A DNA stretch of 64,000 nt from Anaeromassilibacillus sp. An172 (GTDB taxonomy: Bacteria; Bacillota; Clostridia; Oscillospirales; Acutalibacteraceae): assembly GCF_002160515.1 (NCBI RefSeq), contig NZ_NFKS01000001.1:62001-126000 (forward strand), read 5' to 3'. Positions 44,957 to 53,210 of this stretch are shown in pieces. The notes under the pieces were generated by a model that saw only the letters and a list, made by a program, of their open reading frames with translations, had not been told where the DNA came from and made no database searches. How positions within the stretch are numbered: the first letter of the stretch is position 1; each line of letters starts with the position of its first letter. The translations under genes were made by a program, and so were the position numbers.

Positions 44957-47900
44957 ATGAAAACTAAGTTTACAAAGAAAGGCAGGCGTATCCTGTCGGC
45001 GGCTCTCTGCTTGCTGATGATGATAACAGCTCTGCCGATGTCTGCCTTTGCGTGGACGAGCGAGGAAGGTAAAAGCTGCACATCTTCCTTTGGCGATTAC
45101 TATGTCGGCTCTGACGGCGAGTATTACCGAAGCAAAGCGACCTATTCCTTTATCGTTTATGACAGTAAAGGCAACATTACCGTGCAAAGCATTAACGCAG
45201 GTAACGCCAAGCGAAAATATCTGATGACAGATAATAGCGGAACACATCAGGTTTACTGCGTGGAGTCTGGCGTTGATTTCAACACGGGCAATTCCTATGT
45301 GTCCAAAAGCGGAAAGAACAGCTCGTATTTTCAAAACCTGCCGACTGACGCTCAGTTCGGTATTATGATGGCTTTGATGTATGGCTGGCACGAGGGTAAA
45401 TCCTCTCCCGTTGCAGGTACAAATGTAGATGATTATGCTTTTGCGACCCAGACAATTATCTGGGAATATCAGCAGCAGCTCCGCACAAGCCCCTCAAACC
45501 GTCAGAGTGCAAACGGGATTGACGGGGACACTTACTACTATTCCCTGAAAGGCAGACCCGCCGAGAAATGCTACAACTGGATTTTGTCGCAGATGTCAAA
45601 ACACTATACCATTCCGAGCTTTGCAGCAAGAAGCCAGAGCAATGCGGACACCTACACTCTCAAATACAATCCCGATACAAAGAAATACAGCCTGACGCTT
45701 GAGGATACCAACAACACATTGTCCGATATTAAGTTTTCCGCAAGCGGTATTTCCGTAACAAGAAGCGGCAACAAATATACTTTTACGAGTGATAAGATGA
45801 TTACTTCTCCCGTAACAGTATCGGCACAGAAAAATGTCAATCTCGATTGCGGAGAAATGCTTATCTGGGGCTGTGTTGGTAAACAGACAATGGTTTCTGG
45901 AGCTTCCGACCCCGTATATTTCTATCTTAAAATCGACACAGAAACCTACGGCACAGGGCAGATTAAAAAGACCTCTGAGGACGGTGTTGTGTCTGGCATT
46001 AGCTTCAATATTTCTGGAAACGGTGTAAATAAAACCGTTACCACAGGCGCAGACGGTACGGTAGATGTTCAGCTAATGCCGGGGGTTTACACCGTCACAG
46101 AGCAGTCCATTGACCGATACGAGCCGCAGAGCGTTCAAAGGGTAACGATTGTAAGCGGTCATACTGCTACCGTAACCTTTAACAACACCTTGAAGCGTGG
46201 CAGTCTGAAGATTATCAAAAACTCTGAGGACAATCTTGTGGAGGTTGTGAAGTTCCACCTTTATGGCACATCTCTTAGCGGCTTGCCCGTTGATGAGTAT
46301 GCTGTTACCGATGAAAACGGTGTGGCAAGATTTGAAAATGTCCTAATCAGCGGCGAAACACCTTACACCGTAGAGGAAGTAGATACGGCTATTCGCTATG
46401 TTGTTCCCGAAAGCCAGACAGCTCCTATTGAATGGGAAAAGGTTACAAGCCGCAGCTTTACGAACATTCTCAAAAAGTTCAATGTGACCGTGACGAAATC
46501 CGATGCGGAAACAGGCACGGCACAGGGCGACGCTTCTCTTGCAGGTGCAGTTTACGGCATTTATAAAGGCGAAGAACTGATTGACACCTACACTACGGAC
46601 GAGAACGGGCAGTTTACCACCGACTATTATATCTGTGATGATGATTGGACTATCCGAGAAATCAGCCCGTCCGAGGGCTATCTGCTCGATACTACAATTC
46701 ATCATATCGGCGCAGAGCCAGAGCTTTATACCGTAGAGCGCAACAGTACCGCAAACGATGTGACTGAGCAGATTATCAAGGGCAATATCGCCATTATCAA
46801 GCACACCGATGACGGAGAAACCCAGATTGAAACACCCGAAACGGGAGCAACATTTGAGGTTTATTTGAAAGACGCAGGCAGCTATGACGCAGCAAAGGAA
46901 ACCGAGCGGGATATACTCACCTGTGATAAAAACGGCTTTGCTCAGACAAAGGATTTGCCTTACGGCGTTTATGTCGTAGAGCAGACCTCTGGGTGGGAAG
47001 GTCGAGAGCTGATGAAGCCTTTTGAGGTATTTATCAGCAAGGACGGTCAGACCTACCGCTATCTTATCAATAACGCTAATTTTGAAAGCTATATCAAAAT
47101 CGTAAAGAAAGATGCGGAAACAGGTGCTACCATTCCGTATGCAGGCGCAGGCTTCCAGATTTACGACCCCAACGGTGAGCTTGTGACAATGACTTTCACT
47201 TATCCCGAAGTGACGACCATTGACACCTTTTATACCACAGCAGACGGTTATCTCATTACGCCGCAGACTTTGGAATACGGCACAGGATACTCAATCGTGG
47301 AAGTGCAGGCTCCGTATGGCTATGTTCTGAACTCCGAGCCTGTCTATTTTGATGTGACGCAGGACGGCTCTGCCGAAGAAAGCGGCATTACGGTCATTGA
47401 GGTAGTTCGCTCCAATATGGCGCAGAAAGGCACAATTACCGTTTCTAAGTCTGGTGAGGTGTTCACTTCCGTTTCTGAGAATAACGGAATGTATCAGCCC
47501 GTATTTGCAGTACAGGGGCTTGAAGGTGCGGTTTATGAGATTACCGCCGCCGAGGATATTTATACTCTGGACGGAACGCTGAGAGCTTCTAAGGGCGAGG
47601 TTGTTGACACTATTACCACAGGCACGGACGGAACTGCAAAATCAAAAGAGCTGTATCTGGGCAAATATGAGGTCAAGGAAATCACAGCTCCTTACGGAAT
47701 GGTGCTGAATGACGAAATTCACGCTGTCGAGCTTGTGTATGCAGGTCAGAATATTGCTGTTACCGAAACCGAAACGAGCTTCTACAATGAAAGGCAGCGT
47801 GTGGAAATTGACCTTGTAAAGAGCCTTGAAACAGACGAAGCCTACGGTGTTGGCAATAACGGCGAAATCTTTGATGTAACCTTTGGATTGTATGCAGAAA

Positions 47901-49153
47901 CAGACCTTACCGCCGCAGACGGTACGGTTATCCCCGCCGATGGTCTGATTGAGATTATTTCTCTGGACGAAAACGGCAAAGGCACGGTCAATAGCGACCT
48001 TCCGTTCGGCAGCTACTATGTAAAAGAGCTGTCAACCAATTCCGTCTATGTGCTGAATGAGCAGAAATACCCTGTCCACTTTGAGTACGCAGGTCAGGAC
48101 ACGGCGGTTGTTCATCTTTCCGCCAATGACAGCGAAGCTATTGAGAATGAAATCATTTACGGCTCGGTAAGCGGTCTGAAATCCGATGAGGACGGAAACG
48201 CTCTGGGCGGTGCGGTCATCGGTATCTTTAAGACAGGTACAGAGGAGTTTACAAAAGAAAATGCTATCCAAACTACCACATCAGCCGATGATGGTAGTTT
48301 TTCTTTTGAAAAAGTACCGTATGGCACTTGGGTAATCCGTGAAATTGAAAGTCCCACAGGTTTTGTACTCTCCGAGGAAGAAATCGCCGTAACTGTCGGC
48401 AAGGTTGATGAGGTCGTGGAAATCGAGCTTGTGAACTACTTTATCAAGGGGAATATTGAACTGACTAAGGTTGACGCAGATTATCCTGACAATAAGCTCA
48501 CAGGTGCGGTCTTTGAGGTGTATGCCGATACAAACGGCAACGGCGAATTTGATAAAGACGATGAGCTGTGCGGCGAAATGACTGAGCTTGAGGGCGGCGT
48601 TTATCAAATGACCGAGCTGCGCTACGGCAAGTATTTCGTCCGTGAAAAAACAGCTCCAGACGGCTTTGTGCTTGATGAAAGCGTGTACGGCGTTTCCATC
48701 GAGGAAAACGGCAAGACCTATACCGTAGAAAACAAAGCAGGCGTTGGCTTTATCAATGACGCACAGAAAGGCTCTCTCAAAATCGTAAAGACTTCCTCTG
48801 ACGGTAAAGTTGAGGGCTTCTCTTTCCGTGTGACAAGTGCTGACGGCTACGACCAGACCTTTAAGACCGACAAAAACGGAGAAATCTTTATTGAGGGTTT
48901 GCGTATCGGTGAATACACCGTGTCCGAAGTCAGCGACTCGGCTTCCGCAGGATATATCCTTCCTGCCGACAAACAGGCAACCGTCAAAACAGACTCTACT
49001 ACTATTGTTGAAATGCACAACGAGTTCAGGGATACGCCAAAAACAGGCGATGACTTTAATCTGGGCTTGTGGGTAAGCCTTGCGGCTGCTTCCGTTATCG
49101 GTGCAGGCGTTCTCGGCTTTGTCGGCTTCAAGAAAAAGAAAAAGGAGGACTGA
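44957..49153 (+). CDS. large sortase-anchored thioester/Cna-B surface adhesin of the ICE
   Basis: A 1,398-residue exported surface protein: signal peptide (about 1-32, ending MSAFA), a thioester (TQXA) domain with Cys in VYCVESG (about 100) and Gln in ATQTIIWEYQ (about 164), then roughly ten Cna-B/SpaA-like beta repeats (about 330-1350). Repeat hallmarks are GTYTVTE-like blocks such as PGVYTVTEQS, LRYGKYFVREKTAPDGFVL and YGTWVIREIESPTGFVL. The C-terminus is TPKTGDD (about 1360), a hydrophobic helix and KKKKKED, i.e. a sortase signal with TPKTG in place of LPXTG. Thioester adhesins bind partner surfaces covalently, so a mating-pair role is likely. A 12-codon frame overlaps its start. Confidence 0.9.
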   Translation: MKTKFTKKGRRILSAALCLLMMITALPMSAFAWTSEEGKSCTSSFGDYYVGSDGEYYRSKATYSFIVYDSKGNITVQSINAGNAKRKYLMTDNSGTHQVYCVESGVDFNTGNSYVSKSGKNSSYFQNLPTDAQFGIMMALMYGWHEGKSSPVAGTNVDDYAFATQTIIWEYQQQLRTSPSNRQSANGIDGDTYYYSLKGRPAEKCYNWILSQMSKHYTIPSFAARSQSNADTYTLKYNPDTKKYSLTLEDTNNTLSDIKFSASGISVTRSGNKYTFTSDKMITSPVTVSAQKNVNLDCGEMLIWGCVGKQTMVSGASDPVYFYLKIDTETYGTGQIKKTSEDGVVSGISFNISGNGVNKTVTTGADGTVDVQLMPGVYTVTEQSIDRYEPQSVQRVTIVSGHTATVTFNNTLKRGSLKIIKNSEDNLVEVVKFHLYGTSLSGLPVDEYAVTDENGVARFENVLISGETPYTVEEVDTAIRYVVPESQTAPIEWEKVTSRSFTNILKKFNVTVTKSDAETGTAQGDASLAGAVYGIYKGEELIDTYTTDENGQFTTDYYICDDDWTIREISPSEGYLLDTTIHHIGAEPELYTVERNSTANDVTEQIIKGNIAIIKHTDDGETQIETPETGATFEVYLKDAGSYDAAKETERDILTCDKNGFAQTKDLPYGVYVVEQTSGWEGRELMKPFEVFISKDGQTYRYLINNANFESYIKIVKKDAETGATIPYAGAGFQIYDPNGELVTMTFTYPEVTTIDTFYTTADGYLITPQTLEYGTGYSIVEVQAPYGYVLNSEPVYFDVTQDGSAEESGITVIEVVRSNMAQKGTITVSKSGEVFTSVSENNGMYQPVFAVQGLEGAVYEITAAEDIYTLDGTLRASKGEVVDTITTGTDGTAKSKELYLGKYEVKEITAPYGMVLNDEIHAVELVYAGQNIAVTETETSFYNERQRVEIDLVKSLETDEAYGVGNNGEIFDVTFGLYAETDLTAADGTVIPADGLIEIISLDENGKGTVNSDLPFGSYYVKELSTNSVYVLNEQKYPVHFEYAGQDTAVVHLSANDSEAIENEIIYGSVSGLKSDEDGNALGGAVIGIFKTGTEEFTKENAIQTTTSADDGSFSFEKVPYGTWVIREIESPTGFVLSEEEIAVTVGKVDEVVEIELVNYFIKGNIELTKVDADYPDNKLTGAVFEVYADTNGNGEFDKDDELCGEMTELEGGVYQMTELRYGKYFVREKTAPDGFVLDESVYGVSIEENGKTYTVENKAGVGFINDAQKGSLKIVKTSSDGKVEGFSFRVTSADGYDQTFKTDKNGEIFIEGLRIGEYTVSEVSDSASAGYILPADKQATVKTDSTTIVEMHNEFRDTPKTGDDFNLGLWVSLAAASVIGAGVLGFVGFKKKKKED

Positions 49154-49156
49154 TTT

Positions 49157-49249
49157 ATGGACGCTAAAACTATTATTGCCATTGTGCTTGTAGTGTTTAT
49201 CGTCGGTGCGGCAATATGGCTTAATATCCGAAACAGAAAGAAGAAATAA
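49157..49249 (+). CDS. 30-residue single-helix membrane peptide
   Basis: ATG 49157 lies three bases after the adhesin stop, behind AAAGGAGG (about 49141-49148). It encodes a short polar start, one helix (IIAIVLVVFIVGAAIWL) and a basic end (NIRNRKKK). Coupling to the adhesin suggests a membrane helper for it or for the conjugation apparatus. It is too short for family recognition. Confidence 0.65.
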   Translation: MDAKTIIAIVLVVFIVGAAIWLNIRNRKKK

Positions 49250-49262
49250 CCCGATATGACAG

Positions 49263-49302
49263 GAAAAGGGCGGCTTATGTTGATAAGCCGCCCTCTTTCC
49301 AT
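49263..49302 (+). terminator. intrinsic terminator
   Basis: GGGCGGCTTAT / ATAAGCCGCCC stem followed by TCTTTCC, ending the adhesin operon. Confidence 0.75.
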
Positions 49303-49317
49303 ATATGGAGGCAATCT

Positions 49318-49620
49318 ATGAAAAATCTGAAAACCATTGAAGCTAAGGTAAAGGCTGTTCTGCAAAAGAACGAGGACGCAAGAAACGATGATATGACCCT
49401 CTATCTGATTGTGTGCAACACCTATTTGAAAGGTGCAGGAGCAATGCCCTTTGCGGAAGTAATGGAACAGTATAAATATCTCGGTCTGCCGAGTTTTGAG
49501 AGCGTGGGCAGAACACGCCGCAAGCTGCAAGCAAAATATCCAGAGCTTGCGGGAAACGCCCGTGTAAGACGGCTTCGTGCCGAGGGCGAAAAGGCATACC
49601 GCAAATACGCTAAGGAATGA
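49318..49620 (+). CDS. 100-residue ICE/phage-type small protein
   Basis: A basic, helical 100-residue protein (NLKTIEAKVKAVLQKNEDAR, then GRTRRKLQAKYPELAGNARV). Similar proteins occur in prophages and conjugative elements of Clostridia; their function is not known to me. GGAGGC precedes the ATG. The last codons overlap the open frame of the next gene (ATGA), suggesting one operon running from here to the helicase. Confidence 0.6.
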   Translation: MKNLKTIEAKVKAVLQKNEDARNDDMTLYLIVCNTYLKGAGAMPFAEVMEQYKYLGLPSFESVGRTRRKLQAKYPELAGNARVRRLRAEGEKAYRKYAKE

Positions 49621-49628
49621 GGTGTGAA

Positions 49629-49898
49629 ATGGACGAAAAGCGCATAAACGGCGGTTATGAGATTATTGAGAGCTGTACTATCGGGAACAACGAGCTTGTC
49701 ATCGGTCATAACTCCAAAGCCCCCAACCCGTATGTGTGCTGGTATTGTAAGGACGGCTCGGATTATTTCTGGGGATATTACTGCAATCAGTTATCTGAAG
49801 CAAGAGAAAAGCTGAATGAACGCTACCAGAGAGAGTGCCGTATGCCCTACAACCAGCCCGATAAAAAACAGAAAAGCCGTGATGACCGTGAGCGATAA
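49629..49898 (+). CDS. 89-residue ICE small protein
   Basis: An 89-residue soluble protein (GGYEIIESCTIGNNELVIGH, YVCWYCKDGSDYFWGYYC). It starts at ATG 49629 after GAGGTG; an in-frame ATG at 49617 overlaps the previous gene and lacks an SD. The N-terminal half resembles the start of the protein at 50027 (NYEVVNSIYIGDKEVVFGVD), so the two may share a domain. Function unknown. Confidence 0.55.
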   Translation: MDEKRINGGYEIIESCTIGNNELVIGHNSKAPNPYVCWYCKDGSDYFWGYYCNQLSEAREKLNERYQRECRMPYNQPDKKQKSRDDRER

Positions 49899-50034
49899 AC
49901 GAAAATATGACTGCACGACCTGTCCTTATCCCCGATATAAGGACGGGTCTGTTATTTTCTGCGATGTCTGTATCCGCAGGATTTTAGACGAGCAGAAAGA
50001 GGAAAAGAAACGAAAGGAGCAATCGAATGAGTGA
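49882..50034 (+). CDS. 50-residue Cys4 zinc-ribbon-like ICE protein
   Basis: ATG 49882 (or GTG 49888) starts a small protein with CTTCPYPRYKDGSVIFCDVC, four cysteines arranged like a zinc ribbon, followed by a very charged tail. It overlaps the previous gene by 17 bases and the next by eight, the dense packing usual for ICE operons. It may bind nucleic acid or protein; function unknown. Confidence 0.5.
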   Translation: MTVSDKRKYDCTTCPYPRYKDGSVIFCDVCIRRILDEQKEEKKRKEQSNE

Positions 50035-50629
50035 AGAAAAACGAATGCTCGGCAATTATGAGGTCGTGAACAGCATTTATATTGGCGACAAAGAGGTTGT
50101 TTTCGGTGTAGATAAAAGCGATAAATACCCTTTCCTTGTAAGCTACTGCGACTACCATAATCCGTTTGGTGTGCCGTGGGCAACCGAAAGCGTCGGCTGT
50201 GACGATTATCTGGAGGCTATGGGGATTTTCATTCAGCGAGTACAGTCCCAGATAGAGCAAACCAAATCCGAATTATCCAAATTCGCTTTTGACAATACCG
50301 TGTTCACGAAAGACCATTGTATTCCCGACAAACGCAGCAGCAGTATTGTCGGCAAGGTTGTCGTTATCAATGCAGAGCCGAAACGGTATGAATATCAGCA
50401 CCCTGCTTTTCAGCTCGTTTTGGCGGACGGCGGCAATGGAGCAACAGGCGGCAGAGGTAACGCTGTCTTTGGTACTTGCCTTGCTACAGGCGAAAAATCC
50501 AGATGGGAACGGTACGATGTGTTGGGTGAAATCAAGCCTGAATGTATGCCAGCTTGGGCAAAGGAAGCTCTTGCAAAAATCAAGGAGCAGCAGAAAGAGA
50601 AAAAACAGAAAAATCGGGAGGAACGCTGA
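50027..50629 (+). CDS. 200-residue ICE protein of unknown function
   Basis: A 200-residue soluble protein starting MSEEKRMLGNYEVVNSIYIG, with a middle domain (about 95-165, including FQLVLADGGNGATGGRGNAV) and a Lys/Glu/Gln-rich tail. GAAAGGAG precedes the ATG. Proteins like it sit next to the large helicase in Tn1549-like elements and resemble 'large polyvalent protein' associated pieces, but I cannot name the family. The N-terminus is related to the protein at 49629. Confidence 0.6.
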   Translation: MSEEKRMLGNYEVVNSIYIGDKEVVFGVDKSDKYPFLVSYCDYHNPFGVPWATESVGCDDYLEAMGIFIQRVQSQIEQTKSELSKFAFDNTVFTKDHCIPDKRSSSIVGKVVVINAEPKRYEYQHPAFQLVLADGGNGATGGRGNAVFGTCLATGEKSRWERYDVLGEIKPECMPAWAKEALAKIKEQQKEKKQKNREER

Positions 50630-50630
50630 T

Positions 50631-51329
50631 ATGGAGATACGAGCCTTAACCCCTGCCGAACAGAAATACACCTACGCTCAAAGTATGCAGCTTGAGGGAC
50701 AGACAAGTAATATCGGACACTTGCGTGGAGATTTTGCATCTTCTGGATATGGCTTTTACACTACTTGGTTTGATACAAGACCGCAATGGAAAACGGACGA
50801 GTTTAAGAAAGAGCTTGACGAGGTTATCAATTCGCTTCGTGAGGACAAGGGACTTTTGCACAACCGCTATGATATGAGTGCGTTTGCAAAGCATTATCCC
50901 GAAAGCGCATTTGCAGGAAGCTATTGCACCGAGTACGGTTTCCGTGTGGATACGGAAAAACACGCCTTTCTGTTTCGGTGCAATCCGACTAAGGGCGATT
51001 ACAATTTTTACTGCTATTGCTTTGTGAAAGAATGGCTTGATAAGCATATCCAAAAAGCTGAACAGGGTATCCGATTTATCGACCCAAATTACAAAGAGCT
51101 GTTTCGTATCCCAGACGGCGGCAAAATCATCATCACATCATCGTGGGGAGAAAAAACCGAACGCCCCTGCCGTTTTATTGACGAGTATCATACCGAGATT
51201 GGAAATAACATTTTCCATATCTGCGAGTTTGCCGAGCGTATGGAACAAAACGGAGCGACCTACGAGCCAAAGTCCACAGAGCCGCAGACGGTAACAAAAG
51301 CCCCAAAGCATAAAGATTTAGAACGATAG
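50631..51329 (+). CDS. 232-residue ICE protein of unknown function
   Basis: A 232-residue soluble protein (LTPAEQKYTYAQSMQLEGQT near the start, SGYGFYTTWFDTRPQWKTDE, then RCNPTKGDYNFYCYCFVKEW). It starts at ATG 50631, one base after the previous stop; GGGAGGAACGC lies upstream. The frame is open from 50289 but that part overlaps another gene. It ends in HKDLER, very like the NRDLER end of the protein at 51545, hinting at shared origin of this operon's small genes. Conserved beside ICE helicases; function unknown. Confidence 0.6.
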   Translation: MEIRALTPAEQKYTYAQSMQLEGQTSNIGHLRGDFASSGYGFYTTWFDTRPQWKTDEFKKELDEVINSLREDKGLLHNRYDMSAFAKHYPESAFAGSYCTEYGFRVDTEKHAFLFRCNPTKGDYNFYCYCFVKEWLDKHIQKAEQGIRFIDPNYKELFRIPDGGKIIITSSWGEKTERPCRFIDEYHTEIGNNIFHICEFAERMEQNGATYEPKSTEPQTVTKAPKHKDLER

Positions 51330-51341
51330 GAGGTTTTGAAA

Positions 51342-51548
51342 ATGGCACTCAACCAAAAGGCAATCAAGGTGCTTGGTAAGGTCTTTGAAGCAGGCTTTAC
51401 TGATGAAAAGTCGATTGCCGCTATGACAATGGACGATATTCTTGCGATACAGGGTATCACCATAGCCGACATCGGCATTATCAATGAGCTGCAAAAGAGT
51501 ATCAAGGCAAACAAGGTCATTTCCTTTTTCGGGGGTAATGCTGAATGA
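51342..51548 (+). CDS. 68-residue ICE small protein
   Basis: A helical 68-residue protein (ALNQKAIKVLGKVFEAGFTD, then MTMDDILAIQGITIADIGII), possibly helix-hairpin-helix-like around ILAIQGITIADI. AGGAGG at 51329-51334 supports ATG 51342 rather than TTG 51336. It overlaps the next gene by four bases (ATGA). Found in the operon leading to the helicase; function unknown. Confidence 0.55.
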   Translation: MALNQKAIKVLGKVFEAGFTDEKSIAAMTMDDILAIQGITIADIGIINELQKSIKANKVISFFGGNAE

Positions 51549-52003
51549 GTACAGAGCTTATCAACCGTATTACAGTAAAGAAAGACGGTGTATATCTGTC
51601 CTCACACAGTTCAAATGATACTGCCCCCTTTCACGCTTGGCGGTGTAACAGCCTTTCGGAAATCTATGCCGCCGAAGGACAGGCAGGACTTGACCGAGAA
51701 ATCGTCTGTATGCTGTATGAATACGCACAGCTCCGTGGCAGTCATAAAAGCCTTGACCGTTATCGCTATGCGATTGAAAGTCCTGCTGCTCACGCCATCT
51801 ATAAAAAATATACCGACCAAATTGACGACAAATACGAACAGATGGACAAAGCAGATAAGGACAGCGTATGGTACAAGCCGACAGAAAAGGCAAAGGAATA
51901 TCGAGCCTTTGAGCGTGAAATGCGTAACAAAATGTACGCTGAGATTGCCGAGCGATGCGGCGAGTATGACCGTAAACACAAAAACCGAGATTTAGAACGA
52001 TAA
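51545..52003 (+). CDS. 152-residue ICE protein (DUF3849-like)
   Basis: A 152-residue soluble protein (ITVKKDGVYLSSHSSNDTAP, then MLYEYAQLRGSHKSLDRYRY). It resembles small DUF3849-neighbourhood proteins of Tn1549-like elements; the assignment is tentative. Coupled to the preceding gene by an ATGA overlap and followed after 15 bases by the giant helicase gene, whose SD (AAGGAGG) overlaps its end. Confidence 0.5.
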   Translation: MSTELINRITVKKDGVYLSSHSSNDTAPFHAWRCNSLSEIYAAEGQAGLDREIVCMLYEYAQLRGSHKSLDRYRYAIESPAAHAIYKKYTDQIDDKYEQMDKADKDSVWYKPTEKAKEYRAFEREMRNKMYAEIAERCGEYDRKHKNRDLER

Positions 52004-52856
52004 GGAGGTGTGTAAAGAATGGCTGCGAAGTATCAGCTAATTACAGAGCTGTATCGGCGCACAGGCGTGGCGGTTGCTAAAAATCCGCAGGCGTGGCAGA
52101 GCTTTTTGTCTGCCGCTTGCCGTAACTATAAATGCCGATTTGATGAACAGCTCTTGATTTACGCTCAACGCCCTGACGCTGTTGCGGTAGCACAGCTTGA
52201 AACTTGGAACAAGCAGTTTAAGCGTTGGGTAAACAAAGACAGCAAAGGCATTGCGGTGTTCGACCCGAAAGGTCGCAGGAACACGCTGAAATACTATTTT
52301 GATATATCCGATACGCACGAGGGCTATTACGGCAGCCGCCCTGTTCCGATATGGCAGATGAGTGAGCGATACGAGCAGGCAGTTATTGAACGGCTTTCCG
52401 ACAGATTTGGCGATGTGGAAAGCACCGACCTTGCTTCGGTGCTGATGGAAACGGCAAAAAACGCAGTTGAGGATAATTTGCAGGATTATATGCCGCAGCT
52501 CAAATCCTGTACGCAGGATAGTTTGTTAGAGGGTCTTGACGAATATAATATCGAGGTCATTTACCGACAGCTTGCGGTCAACAGCGTAGCATATATGCTG
52601 ATGAGCCGTTGCGGTGTTGATACCGAAGCGGTATTTGAGCGTGAGGATTTTGCGGAAATCATTAACTTTAATACTCCTGCCACTATCAACGCTCTCGGTA
52701 TTGCTACAAGCGATATTTCTGAAATGGCACTCAGAGAAATCTCTCAGACTATCCGAGATGTGCAAATTGCGGAGAAAAGTCAAAATCGCACCTTTGCGCC
52801 GCAATCTCAAACACGCTATGATGTAGGCAGAGAACAAGCCGAAAGGAGTAATCATA

Positions 52857-53210
52857 ATGAGCGAAATCACATACACCAAACAAGGGGATTATCTTATTCC
52901 CGACCTAACATTACCGACAGAGCCAGAAATTCAGCTTGGCAGATACGCTTTGATGCACAGGGATTATCTGGAGCAGCACAAACGAGTGACCTACCTCAAC
53001 CTGCTGACATCGGGCGAGCTGAACAAACATCTTTACGAGGTGGAACAGACGGCTCTCACGAGGTTGGAGCTTCTGACAAAACAGCTTTGCAAGGAGCAGG
53101 GCGTGACGGAGGAACTGAAAGAAAAAGCACCGATGCAATGGGTCGGGCTGATGAACAATATCCGCAGTCAAGCGGAGGAAACGATACTGAACGAGCTGAT
53201 TTACAGCTAA
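52857..53210 (+). CDS. tnpV: TnpV-type transposon protein, embedded in the helicase gene in another frame
   Basis: ATG 52857 follows GAAAGGAG and gives a 117-residue protein that I recognise as TnpV-like (SEITYTKQGDYLIPDLTLPT, then KRVTYLNLLTSGELNKHLYE, MQWVGLMNNIRSQAEE). It lies wholly inside the helicase coding region but in a different frame. The helicase reading there is a low-complexity Arg/Gly/Ser/Asp-rich linker. Both readings are open, so one stretch of DNA appears to encode two proteins. TnpV is found in Tn4451-like and related elements; its function is not settled. Confidence 0.75.
   Translation: MSEITYTKQGDYLIPDLTLPTEPEIQLGRYALMHRDYLEQHKRVTYLNLLTSGELNKHLYEVEQTALTRLELLTKQLCKEQGVTEELKEKAPMQWVGLMNNIRSQAEETILNELIYS

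Noticed and set aside
48281-49018. 245-codon minus-strand ORF
   Set aside because: Shadow of the Cna-B repeats of the adhesin; repetitive origin and no SD.
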